Shown: positions 1-5,716 of the stretch, in pieces
How positions within the stretch are numbered: the first letter of the stretch is position 1
Layout of the letters: the number at the start of each line of letters is the position of its first letter
DNA from: Oscillospiraceae bacterium
GTDB lineage: Bacteria > Bacillota_A > Clostridia > Oscillospirales > Ruminococcaceae
NCBI GenBank assembly: GCA_017440445.1
Contig: JAFSHE010000069.1
Span: forward strand, 1 to 5,717
Direction: 5' to 3'
DNA: 5,717 bases
Notes under the pieces: model-generated
Told to the model about the DNA's origin: nothing
The model's database searches: none
The model's input: only the letters and a program-made list of their open reading frames with translations
Translations under genes and position numbers: made by a program

Positions 1-1
1 C

Positions 2-409
2 GGCATTGAAAAGAACGCACCTAACTTCGGGACAATAGGCGAGGCTCTCGGAGCTGTATATGATTTAGCAGAAATAAATGGTTTGAAAATAGATTTTACC
101 ATACAAGACAATCTACCCGATGATAAGGAAAATGAAAGCGACCGTTGGTTTGTGCAGATGACTGTTTACGGAAATGACAGCGAAAATCCTGTAAATGCTG
201 ATTTCTGCAAAGGAATACGCCAGATTGCCGATAATGTCAGCGATTTGGAGTCCTATTCAATATCCACAGAAACCTACACAACAGAAAAAGAAAAGATGAG
301 GAAATATTACAGCCAGCCTATAACTAAAAAGGACTTTCCCGAACTTACCCGTGAAGAACGCCAGAAAAGGCATATCGAATGGGTAAAACAGCATTTAGAA
401 GATAACTAA
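2..409 (+). CDS. Hypothetical protein, 3' part only (5' end outside window)
   Basis: The frame is open from the first full codon in the window to the TAA at 407-409, giving 135 visible residues, so this is the C-terminal part of a longer protein. The in-frame TTG at 83 has no ribosome-binding site and sits inside continuous coding sequence, so it is not the start. The visible part is hydrophilic, with no membrane segment or signal. It has an acidic stretch around LPDDKENESDRW and a charged C-terminus rich in E, K and R (ELTREERQKRHIEWVKQHLEDN region) that is probably helical. I do not recognise the family. The DNA is AT-richer than the rest of the window, and the gene points toward the 3' end of guaA with short repeats in between. 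It therefore probably belongs to an integrated element rather than the core chromosome. It is followed directly by a terminator. Confidence 0.7.
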   Translation, partial: GIEKNAPNFGTIGEALGAVYDLAEINGLKIDFTIQDNLPDDKENESDRWFVQMTVYGNDSENPVNADFCKGIRQIADNVSDLESYSISTETYTTEKEKMRKYYSQPITKKDFPELTREERQKRHIEWVKQHLEDN

Positions 410-424
410 TTCTATACAACACAG

Positions 425-465
425 AAAAGAGCCGCTGCAATTCGCAACGGCTCTGATTATTTATT
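425..465 (+). terminator. Hairpin terminator, probably bidirectional
   Basis: AGAGCCG at 428-434 pairs with CGGCTCT at 448-454. After one C/A mismatch the stem continues as TGC/GCA around an AATTC loop. On the plus strand it is followed by a T-rich stretch (GATTATTTATT), serving the gene ending at 409. On the minus strand the stem is followed by TTTTCTGTGTT, so it could also stop transcripts running out of guaA, which has no nearer terminator that I can see. Confidence 0.75.
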
Positions 466-494
466 AAATTGTTCGATACTCGCTCTGTAAAACA

Positions 495-520
495 AAAATG
501 AGGTCAAAATGCGGTCAAAA
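495..520. repeat. Two tandem 11-bp direct repeats (AAAATGNGGTC)
   Basis: The unit AAAATGAGGTC (495-505) is followed immediately by AAAATGCGGTC (506-516) and then AAAA (517-520), which begins a third copy. AATGCGGT recurs at 551-558, and ACAATGC occurs at 527-533 and 549-555, exactly 22 bases apart. This short region between the upstream gene and guaA codes for nothing. Tandem repeats of about 11 bp near the end of an integrated element are typical of the arm-type sites bound by tyrosine integrases. That reading is an inference, since no integrase is in the window. Confidence 0.6.
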
Positions 521-536
521 GCTCACACAATGCACG

Positions 537-562
537 ACAAACGGCTTTACAATGCGGTTTGT
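537..562. repeat. Short inverted repeat next to the guaA 3' end
   Basis: ACAAAC at 537-542 is the reverse complement of GTTTGT at 557-562, with 14 bases between. Neither strand has a T-run after it, so it is a poor terminator. It lies 14 bases beyond the guaA stop codon and could be part of a recombination site or a chance match. Confidence 0.3.
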
Positions 563-600
563 TAAGGGTTTCAATTTACTCCCACTCGATAGTGCCGACA
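560..600. other. Putative attachment site at the guaA 3' end
   Basis: The last codons of guaA (TIEWE-stop) lie at 576-593. From memory, the conserved 3' end of guaA is a known insertion site for integrative elements using tyrosine recombinases, which restore the reading frame on insertion. Here the gene ends intact, and just past its stop the sequence becomes AT-rich, carries tandem repeats and leads into an unrecognised gene. That pattern suits an element junction. The exact core cannot be set from one junction, and the boundaries given are approximate. Confidence 0.4.
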
Positions 601-1556
601 GGCTTGGGGGTAAGATCATACAGCACACGGTTGATGCCCTCTACCTCTGCGGTGATACGATCAGTGATCTTATGCAGTAGTGCATAAGGGATCTCCTCGA
701 TGGTAGCGCTCATTGCGTCAGTGGTATTAACTGCACGGATAATAGCAGGCCAACCCTCGTAACGCTTGTCATTCTTTACACCAACGCTCTTCATATCAGG
801 AACTGCGATGAAGTACTGCCATACGGTCTTATTAAGGCCAGCGTTCTCAAACTCCTCACGGAGGATAGCATCTGCCTCACGCAGCGCATGGAGTCTGTCA
901 CGTGTGATCGCACCCAGGCAGCGAACACCGAGTCCGGGTCCGGGGAAAGGCTGACGGTCAACCATGGAAGAAGGAAGTCCCAGTGCCTTACCTACAACAC
1001 GTACCTCGTCCTTGTACAGCAGCTTTACAGGTTCAACAAGCTCAAACTGCATGTCCTCGGGAAGGCCGCCTACGTTGTGGTGAGCCTTTACGCCGTCACT
1101 CTCCAGTATGTCAGGGTAGATAGTTCCCTGTGCAAGGAAAGAAATGCCTTCCAGCTTGCTTGCTTCCTCGTCGAATACCTTGATGAACTCGCCGCCGATT
1201 ATCTTTCTCTTTTTCTCAGGCTCAGCTACGTCCTTCAGCAGGTCGAGGAAACGGTCTGTTGCGTCAATGTAGATAAGGTTTGCATCAAGCTGGTTTTTGA
1301 ACACTTCAATGACCTGCTCGCTTTCGCCCTTTCTCATAAGTCCATGGTTCACATGAACACACACAAGCTGCTTTCCTATCGCCTTGATAAGAAGCGCTGC
1401 AACAACAGAGCTGTCAACTCCGCCCGAAAGTGCCAGCAGCACCTTCTTGTCGCCTACCTGCGCACGTACTGCCTCTACCTGCTCAGCGATAAATGCCTCT
1501 GCAAGTGCAGGAGTAGTAATGCGTTCCATTGTCTCCGGTCTTTTGTTTGAATCCAT
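576..1556 (-). CDS. guaA: GMP synthase, ATP-pyrophosphatase subunit (stand-alone)
   Basis: This cytoplasmic enzyme of purine synthesis adenylates XMP with ATP and aminates it to GMP. The 326-residue product holds the PP-loop SGGVDSS at 44-50, LAQGTIYPD at 141-149, KAHHNVGGLPEDM at 157-169 and RQPFPGPGLGVR at 201-212. The C-terminal dimerisation domain ends in KPVGTIEWE. The usual bacterial enzyme is about 510-525 residues with an N-terminal glutamine amidotransferase domain, which is absent here. A perfect AGGAGG (1565-1570 on this strand) lies 8 bases before the ATG at 1556, so the short form is a genuine gene and not a truncation. An internal Met at residue 10 has no comparable site. A separate glutaminase subunit, as in archaea, should be encoded elsewhere, or the enzyme uses free ammonia. 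The gene starts 18 bases after the pqqD-like gene and is probably cotranscribed with it. Confidence 0.95.
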   Translation of the reverse strand: MDSNKRPETMERITTPALAEAFIAEQVEAVRAQVGDKKVLLALSGGVDSSVVAALLIKAIGKQLVCVHVNHGLMRKGESEQVIEVFKNQLDANLIYIDATDRFLDLLKDVAEPEKKRKIIGGEFIKVFDEEASKLEGISFLAQGTIYPDILESDGVKAHHNVGGLPEDMQFELVEPVKLLYKDEVRVVGKALGLPSSMVDRQPFPGPGLGVRCLGAITRDRLHALREADAILREEFENAGLNKTVWQYFIAVPDMKSVGVKNDKRYEGWPAIIRAVNTTDAMSATIEEIPYALLHKITDRITAEVEGINRVLYDLTPKPVGTIEWE

Positions 1557-1564
1557 AATTTTAT

Positions 1565-1570
1565 CCTCCT
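1565..1570 (-). promoter_or_regulatory. Strong ribosome-binding site of guaA
   Basis: The site is AGGAGG with an 8-base spacer to the ATG at 1556. It decides the start and shows that the ATP-pyrophosphatase domain is translated on its own. Confidence 0.9.
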
Positions 1571-1574
1571 AAAA

Positions 1575-1979
1575 TTAACGGCTTTCACCGTGGTTTCCTT
1601 TGTCAGTTTCTTTTGTCTGTTCCCGCCATTTCACAAAGCCATAGCTGTCCAGTATCTGAAAGAACTTAGCAAGTCGCTCGAAAGTGGGATGCGCACGCTC
1701 TCCGAAGTGCTGCTCCATCGGCTCGCCCATATCCATGATACGCTTTTCTCCATCGATAAGCGGCCACACAAAGCTGCCTATCTCATCGAGGTGGATATGC
1801 GTGAACCTCGGCTTTTTGAAGAACTTCTGGAATATTCTGTTCATCCAGCCCTTGTTCTCAATATCAAGAGTAACTATGCCCTTTTCATCCGCAGACCACT
1901 GAAGTCCCTCAGGATGGACGGGTATCTTTTCGAGGTAATTCTCCTCGGTTGTTTTTTTATTCTTCATTGAGTGTTTCAT
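1575..1979 (-). CDS. PqqD-like (RRE-fold) protein
   Basis: This is a 134-residue soluble protein. Residues 61-77 (HIHLDEIGSFVWPLIDG) and 101-118 (ERLAKFFQILDSYGFVKW) match the PqqD pattern: a Leu-Asp-Glu helix with a following Trp and Asp-Gly, then a helix ending in a Gly-Phe-Val strand. PqqD proteins are small winged-helix peptide-binding units that present precursor peptides to radical SAM enzymes in PQQ and RiPP pathways. Here no precursor or maturase is visible. The start is uncertain: the ATG at 1979 overlaps the end of the OPT gene by 23 bases, and an alternative ATG at 1967 gives a protein beginning MKNKKTTEENYLEK. Neither has a good ribosome-binding site, so translation is probably coupled to the OPT gene. 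A basic stretch (about residues 46-58) precedes the core. The role is unknown, but the overlap suggests it serves the transporter. Confidence 0.8.
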   Translation of the reverse strand: MKHSMKNKKTTEENYLEKIPVHPEGLQWSADEKGIVTLDIENKGWMNRIFQKFFKKPRFTHIHLDEIGSFVWPLIDGEKRIMDMGEPMEQHFGERAHPTFERLAKFFQILDSYGFVKWREQTKETDKGNHGESR

Positions 1980-3906
1980 CTGTCTTTGATACGGGCTTAC
2001 GCTTCTTCCATACGGAGAACATAAGCAGAGATACTATGATAAGTGCAAATACCACAAGGCTTCCTATGCTGAGTGCAAGCTCGGGGAGGTTAAGCAGTCC
2101 TGAGATATCCAGCACGGAATCCACACCGAATACCGCCAGCAGAGCAAGCACGATACCGATAAGGCCCTCGCCTGCGATCATGCCGGAGCAGAAAAGGATG
2201 CCGTCGTTTACTACTTCCTTCTTCTTTTCCTCGTCGCCGCCGAACTTCATCTTATCAAATACCAGTCTTACAAGACCGCCTATCATGATACATGCATTAA
2301 GCTGTACAGGCAGATATACACCGATAGCGAAAGGAAGAACAGGGATACCGATTATCTCAACAACAACTGCGATAACAGCACCTACTATAACTAAGTTCCA
2401 GGGAAGCTCTGCGCTCATAACACCCTCGATGATCATCTTCATCAGGGTCGCCTGAGGAGCTGCAAGAGCGTCTGTACCAAAGCCCCATGCTGCGTCAAGC
2501 AGGTAGAGCGTGCCGCCGATAGCAAGAGCAGAAGCAACAACACCGATGACCTCGCCTATCTGCTGCTTCTTGGGAGTGGAACCAAGCAGGAAGCCTGTCT
2601 TGAGGTCCTGAGAGGTATCGCCCGAGATAGCCGCAACGATACAGATTATAGAACCGATAGCGATAGCTGCGGAGTAGCCTGCCGCACCGCTTGCGCCTGT
2701 AAACTTCAGTATCATGGTAGCGATAAGGAGCGTTGCGATCGCCATGCCTGAAACGGGGTTGTTACTGCTTCCTACAAGACCTACCATTCTGGAGGATACG
2801 GTAGCAAAGAAGAAACCGAATACAACTATAACAAGCGCACCGATAAAGTTTACAGGGATAGCAGGAATAAGCCATACGGCTAATGTCAGCACTGCGATAG
2901 CGATAAGAACTATCTTCATGCTAAGATTGTCGTTTGTTCTGTCTACAGCACCTGTGGACTTTGCACCCATGTTCTTGAGTGCGTCCTTGAATGTACGAAC
3001 GATAAGCGGCAGTGACTTGATAAGGGAAATAATACCGCCTGCTGCCAGCGCACCTGCGCCGATATAGCGGATGTAGCTGCTCCAGATACCCGAAGCGCCC
3101 TCTGCCGCATAGATAGCACCGATAGTCTGATCAACTGCGGGATACATGATGATCTCGCTGCCGAACATTACGATAAGCGGAATAAGCACGCACCAGCTGA
3201 ATACGCCGCCCGCAAACATGTAGGAGGATATTCTGGGACCGCAGATGTAGCCTACGCTCATTACTGCAGGATAGATCTGTGTGCCGATCTCGCCGGCGAA
3301 GCCCTTTATTCTGAGGGAAACCTCTCCGGGGACTGCCTTAAGTCCGTCGATAACAAACTTGAACGCAGCTGCAAAGCCCATTCCCGCAAATACGGTGGAG
3401 GCATTCGCACCGCCCTTTTCACCTGCGAGAAGCACCTCTGCACAGGCTGTACCCTCGGGATAAGGAAGCACACCGTGCTCCTTGACGATAAGCGCATTTC
3501 TGAGGGGAACCATGAAGAACACGCCAAGCAGACCGCCGATAAGCGCAATAAGCGTTATCTCGATCATATCGGGCTTCTCCATTACATCCTCAGCCGCCCA
3601 AAGGAACAGTGCAGGCAAGGTAAAAATTGCGCCCGCAGCAACCGACTCGCCCGCAGAGCCTATCGTCTGTACGATGTTGCTCTCAAGGATAGAGTTCTTC
3701 TTCATGATAACTCTGATAACTCCCATGGCGATAACAGCCGCAGGAATAGACGCAGATACGGTCATGCCGACCCTGAGTCCCAGGTACGCATTAGCCGCAC
3801 CGAATACTACCGCAAGGATAACACCCATCACGATAGAGGTCACCGTAAACTCCGGCGTTATCTTAGACGCAGGAATATACGGCTTGAATTCTGTTTTGTT
3901 TTCCAT
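1957..3906 (-). CDS. OPT family oligopeptide transporter
   Basis: This is a 649-residue integral membrane protein with many hydrophobic segments across its length, probably 14-16, as usual for the OPT family. These proton-coupled importers take up peptides or, in related branches, metal chelates. Recognisable family motifs are NAYLGLRVGMT (39-49), LPYPEGTACAEVL (147-159), SSNNPVSGM (380-388), SGDTSQDLKTG (428-438), GIPVLPFAIGVYLP (520-533) and SGMIAGEGLIGI (574-585). The C-terminus is a short charged tail. The start is the ATG at 3906, preceded by GGAG with about 6 bases of spacing, so the protein begins MENKTEFKPYIP. The frame stays open to an ATG at 4002, but that position is too close to the predicted transcription start, and the added residues are basic, non-membrane and encoded by a folded leader. 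It is first in a unit with the PqqD-like gene and guaA. Its substrate cannot be told from sequence. Confidence 0.93.
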   Translation of the reverse strand: MENKTEFKPYIPASKITPEFTVTSIVMGVILAVVFGAANAYLGLRVGMTVSASIPAAVIAMGVIRVIMKKNSILESNIVQTIGSAGESVAAGAIFTLPALFLWAAEDVMEKPDMIEITLIALIGGLLGVFFMVPLRNALIVKEHGVLPYPEGTACAEVLLAGEKGGANASTVFAGMGFAAAFKFVIDGLKAVPGEVSLRIKGFAGEIGTQIYPAVMSVGYICGPRISSYMFAGGVFSWCVLIPLIVMFGSEIIMYPAVDQTIGAIYAAEGASGIWSSYIRYIGAGALAAGGIISLIKSLPLIVRTFKDALKNMGAKSTGAVDRTNDNLSMKIVLIAIAVLTLAVWLIPAIPVNFIGALVIVVFGFFFATVSSRMVGLVGSSNNPVSGMAIATLLIATMILKFTGASGAAGYSAAIAIGSIICIVAAISGDTSQDLKTGFLLGSTPKKQQIGEVIGVVASALAIGGTLYLLDAAWGFGTDALAAPQATLMKMIIEGVMSAELPWNLVIVGAVIAVVVEIIGIPVLPFAIGVYLPVQLNACIMIGGLVRLVFDKMKFGGDEEKKKEVVNDGILFCSGMIAGEGLIGIVLALLAVFGVDSVLDISGLLNLPELALSIGSLVVFALIIVSLLMFSVWKKRKPVSKTDETLNEE

Positions 3907-4005
3907 CAGTTTCTCCAATCCGCCGAACGGCATATATTTACGGCATTGTCGCCGCCTTGCCGCAGGCAGTGGGGAAAACTGATCTCTGTGCGGCAAAAAC
4001 AATTA
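3907..4005 (-). promoter_or_regulatory. Structured 5' leader of the OPT-pqqD-guaA unit
   Basis: About 100 bases separate the predicted transcription start from the OPT ATG. TTGCCGCA (3989-3996 on this strand) pairs perfectly with TGCGGCAA (3957-3964), enclosing a 24-base loop in which CAGT and ACTG (3978-3981 and 3967-3970) can form a nested hairpin. Further on, ATGCCGT is repeated at 3940-3946 and 3927-3933. Its GCCG can pair with CGGC upstream or with the CGGCGG just before the ribosome-binding site, so two alternative folds are possible. I match it to no known riboswitch class. The structure is seen; a regulatory role is inferred. Confidence 0.4.
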
Positions 4006-4011
4006 TGTATT

Positions 4012-4040
4012 AGTATATCATATTTTGTCGACAATATCAA
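4012..4040 (-). promoter_or_regulatory. Sigma-A-type promoter for the OPT unit
   Basis: On the minus strand TTGATA (4035-4040) and TATACT (4012-4017) are separated by exactly 17 bases, each one mismatch from consensus. The upstream 50 bases are AT-rich and may act as an UP element. The transcription start should lie near 4005. Confidence 0.75.
4022..4037. promoter_or_regulatory. Palindrome in the promoter spacer, possible operator
   Basis: TTGTCGACAA (4025-4034) is a perfect 10-bp palindrome. Extended to 4022-4037 it is a 16-bp dyad with one mismatched pair. It fills the part of the spacer next to the -35 box and overlaps that box's edge, where a bound repressor would block RNA polymerase. 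No regulator is encoded in the window. Confidence 0.4.
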
Positions 4041-4096
4041 GGTGAAAAATACATGAAATTATTTATACAACTTATCCAAATTTCAGTGTGAATTTA

Positions 4097-5224
4097 TCAG
4101 CGGAATGACGGAAGCTCATCAAGAGTGATAACATAATCGTGGTTGTAGATATAATTCAGGTCGTCCTTAGAATTTTCCTTTGTGATATAATCCGTATGCC
4201 ATGTCATGAAGTAGCTCCACAGTGCGCCCTTGTCAGTAAGCTGCTCGGGTGTGGGGATAACTCCGCACTCGTGGAAGCATATAGGCTTTCTGTCCTCCAC
4301 AACAAGACCCACTGCCTTGTACAGCATCTGATTGGGGCCTTTACTGTAAGAGTCTGCTCCTACGATATCGCAGTATTCATCGCCAACGTACCAGTCAGCG
4401 CAGAATTTCGGGTCCTTATGGGAATATCCGAACACCCAGATAAGGTTGTTAAGTCCCCAGTGGTTAGTGTAGCGGTCGTACATCAGCTTCCACAGCTTTT
4501 TGAAGTTCTCAGCACCGCCCTTGCTCCACCAGAACCAGTCGCCGTTAAGCTCGTGGAAGGGTCGCCACAGAACGGGAACTCCCGCCTCCTGCAGCTTCAG
4601 CAGAGCCTCTGCGCCCATGTCCATACCTGCGATAAGCTCCTCGTACTCAGGAGTACCCTCTGTCAGTGCTGCGTCCCAGTCCTTGATGGTGGTGTTCTGG
4701 CTGTGGGTCCACTCGCCTGTGAAATCAGTGCCGCAGTGCCAGCAGATAGTTACTATTCCGCCCTTTTCCCACCACTCGATGGCACGCTGATTTACTCCGT
4801 CAAAATCCATGTGCATATAATCCAGTCCACGGATGGCAGGCAGCTTTCCGCCTGTCGCCTCGCTGATGTGATTCATCTCATGCTCTGCGCCGCCGCTCAT
4901 CCATGTGGACTCCTGCTGTCCCGAGATTATCTTTTCCCTATAAATGCTGTTTATGTAATCGTACAGCTTCTTTGCCTCGGTGGTAGCATTGGGATTGGAC
5001 AGCTTGTACTTAGACTCGTACACCTCGCCGTCTGCTGCGGATGTATCGGAGCTTTCAGCGCTCTCCACGCCCGAGGTACTCTCTGCACCAGAGGTTGTCA
5101 CTCCACCGCCCGAGGATGTTACATCCGAAGAAGATGTACCACCGTTACAGCCCGACAGCACAGATACAGATATAAGAAGTGCGGAGAAAAGCGAAATGAC
5201 CCTTAAATGTTTCCTGTTTTTCAT
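4097..5224 (-). CDS. GH26 beta-mannanase, surface lipoprotein
   Basis: This 375-residue secreted glycoside hydrolase of family 26 probably cleaves beta-1,4-mannan. Residues 1-26 form a lipoprotein signal: a basic start (MKNRKHLR), a hydrophobic core and the lipobox LSGC, with Cys26 the lipidated residue. A Ser/Thr/Gly-rich linker (about 27-66) follows, and the catalytic domain runs from about 75 to the end. The general acid/base is expected at Glu225 in RPFHELNG, followed by the DWFWW typical of the family. The nucleophile is expected at Glu319 in CFHECG. His163 in CWHCG and the ADSY at 290-293 also fit. There is no carbohydrate-binding module, dockerin or SLH domain, so attachment is through lipid. 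The ATG at 5224 follows GGAGG with a short 4-base spacer. The gene lies only about 32 bases after the terminator of the SCP2 gene, and no clear promoter of its own is visible. Mannanase is the commonest activity in this family, but other beta-glycan activities exist. Confidence 0.92.
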   Translation of the reverse strand: MKNRKHLRVISLFSALLISVSVLSGCNGGTSSSDVTSSGGGVTTSGAESTSGVESAESSDTSAADGEVYESKYKLSNPNATTEAKKLYDYINSIYREKIISGQQESTWMSGGAEHEMNHISEATGGKLPAIRGLDYMHMDFDGVNQRAIEWWEKGGIVTICWHCGTDFTGEWTHSQNTTIKDWDAALTEGTPEYEELIAGMDMGAEALLKLQEAGVPVLWRPFHELNGDWFWWSKGGAENFKKLWKLMYDRYTNHWGLNNLIWVFGYSHKDPKFCADWYVGDEYCDIVGADSYSKGPNQMLYKAVGLVVEDRKPICFHECGVIPTPEQLTDKGALWSYFMTWHTDYITKENSKDDLNYIYNHDYVITLDELPSFR

Positions 5225-5256
5225 AAAGCCTCCATTTTCTGTAAAGTAAATTGCTT

Positions 5257-5285
5257 AAAAGAAAAGCGGCACAGAAATGTACCGC
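5257..5285 (-). terminator. Rho-independent terminator after the SCP2-like gene
   Basis: On the minus strand GCGGTACA (5278-5285) pairs with TGTGCCGC (5266-5273), including one U-G pair, around a TTTC tetraloop (5274-5277). The run TTTTCTTTT follows at 5257-5265. This is a textbook intrinsic terminator, 14 bases past the SCP2 stop codon. Confidence 0.9.
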
Positions 5286-5299
5286 CTTGTATTTCGTTA

Positions 5300-5716
5300 T
5301 CAGAACAGCTTTGCAAGCTTTGCAGCAGCGCTGATGTTACCGAATGCGTAAAGTCTGCCGTCAGCCAGCGCATCAGCGATGGTGAGCTTTCCGTCTGCGA
5401 TGAGCAGTGCATTCTCAACGGAGATAGCAGCCTCGATATCCTTCTCGATGTAATCGTAAGGAGCAACTGTCAGCTTGTTGTCCTTTACCTCGATGTACAT
5501 GTGAGCCTCGAATGTGCCGTACAGCTTGATATCAACAGCAACCTTGCCATCAATAGCAGCAGCCTTCTTGGCGTCAAGCTTCTTAGCGAGCTTTGCACAA
5601 ACATCAGCAGCTGTAAGCTCCTTCTTTGCAGCCTTCTTGGGAGCTGCCTTCTTAGCAGCGGGCTTTGCAGCAGCCTTGCCGGGAGCTGCCTTGGCAGAAG
5701 CTGCCTTCTTTGCAGC
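5300..5716 (-). CDS. SCP2-like domain protein with Lys/Ala-rich tail (5' end outside window)
   Basis: The frame is open from the right edge of the window to the TGA at 5300-5302, with 138 residues visible, so the start lies outside. An ATG at 5500 is internal to the domain and is not the start. Visible residues 1-32 are almost only Ala, Lys and Pro, resembling the tail of histone H1 or the DNA-binding tails of some phasins. From about residue 34 comes an SCP2 (sterol carrier protein 2)-like domain: a helix (ELTAADVCAKLAKKL), strands around KVAVDIKLYGTFEAHMYIEV, then LLIADGKLTIADALADGRL, and the closing AFGNISAAAKLAKLF, which matches the family's 'GKL..GNM..A.KL' end. SCP2 domains bind lipids or other hydrophobic ligands; bacterial members are mostly uncharacterised. 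Whether the Lys/Ala stretch is an N-terminal tail or a linker to another domain cannot be seen. Confidence 0.8.
   Translation of the reverse strand, partial: AAKKAASAKAAPGKAAAKPAAKKAAPKKAAKKELTAADVCAKLAKKLDAKKAAAIDGKVAVDIKLYGTFEAHMYIEVKDNKLTVAPYDYIEKDIEAAISVENALLIADGKLTIADALADGRLYAFGNISAAAKLAKLF
5621..5716 (-). repeat. Low-complexity Ala/Lys/Pro-coding tract
   Basis: Codons GCT, GCA and AAG recur throughout in the pattern K-(K)-A-A-(P). It encodes visible residues 1-32 of the SCP2-like protein and continues beyond the window edge. Such tracts change length easily by slippage or recombination. Confidence 0.8.

Noticed and set aside
498..680. Small plus-strand frame starting in the tandem repeats
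   Set aside because: Most of it is antisense to the guaA 3' end, its ATG lies within the repeat unit and it has no ribosome-binding site.
888..1550. Plus-strand reading frame of 220 codons opposite guaA
   Set aside because: The opposite strand carries clear guaA motifs and a strong ribosome-binding site. The antisense product has no recognisable pattern.
576..1556. guaA as a broken or truncated gene because the amidotransferase domain is missing
   Set aside because: It has its own perfect AGGAGG and start codon, directly after another intact gene, and stand-alone subunits of this kind are known.
3907..4002. Upstream start for the OPT gene at 4002
   Set aside because: It lies almost at the predicted transcription start, has no ribosome-binding site and adds a basic stretch encoded by the folded leader. 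The ATG at 3906 has a good GGAG.
4078..4095. CodY-like box upstream of the OPT promoter
   Set aside because: The two AT-rich halves are there, but the centre does not fit the CodY consensus without inserting bases.
4139..5206. Long plus-strand reading frame (355 codons) opposite the GH26 gene
   Set aside because: It is the antisense shadow of a well-supported gene with catalytic motifs. It is rich in Cys, His and Val with no family pattern.
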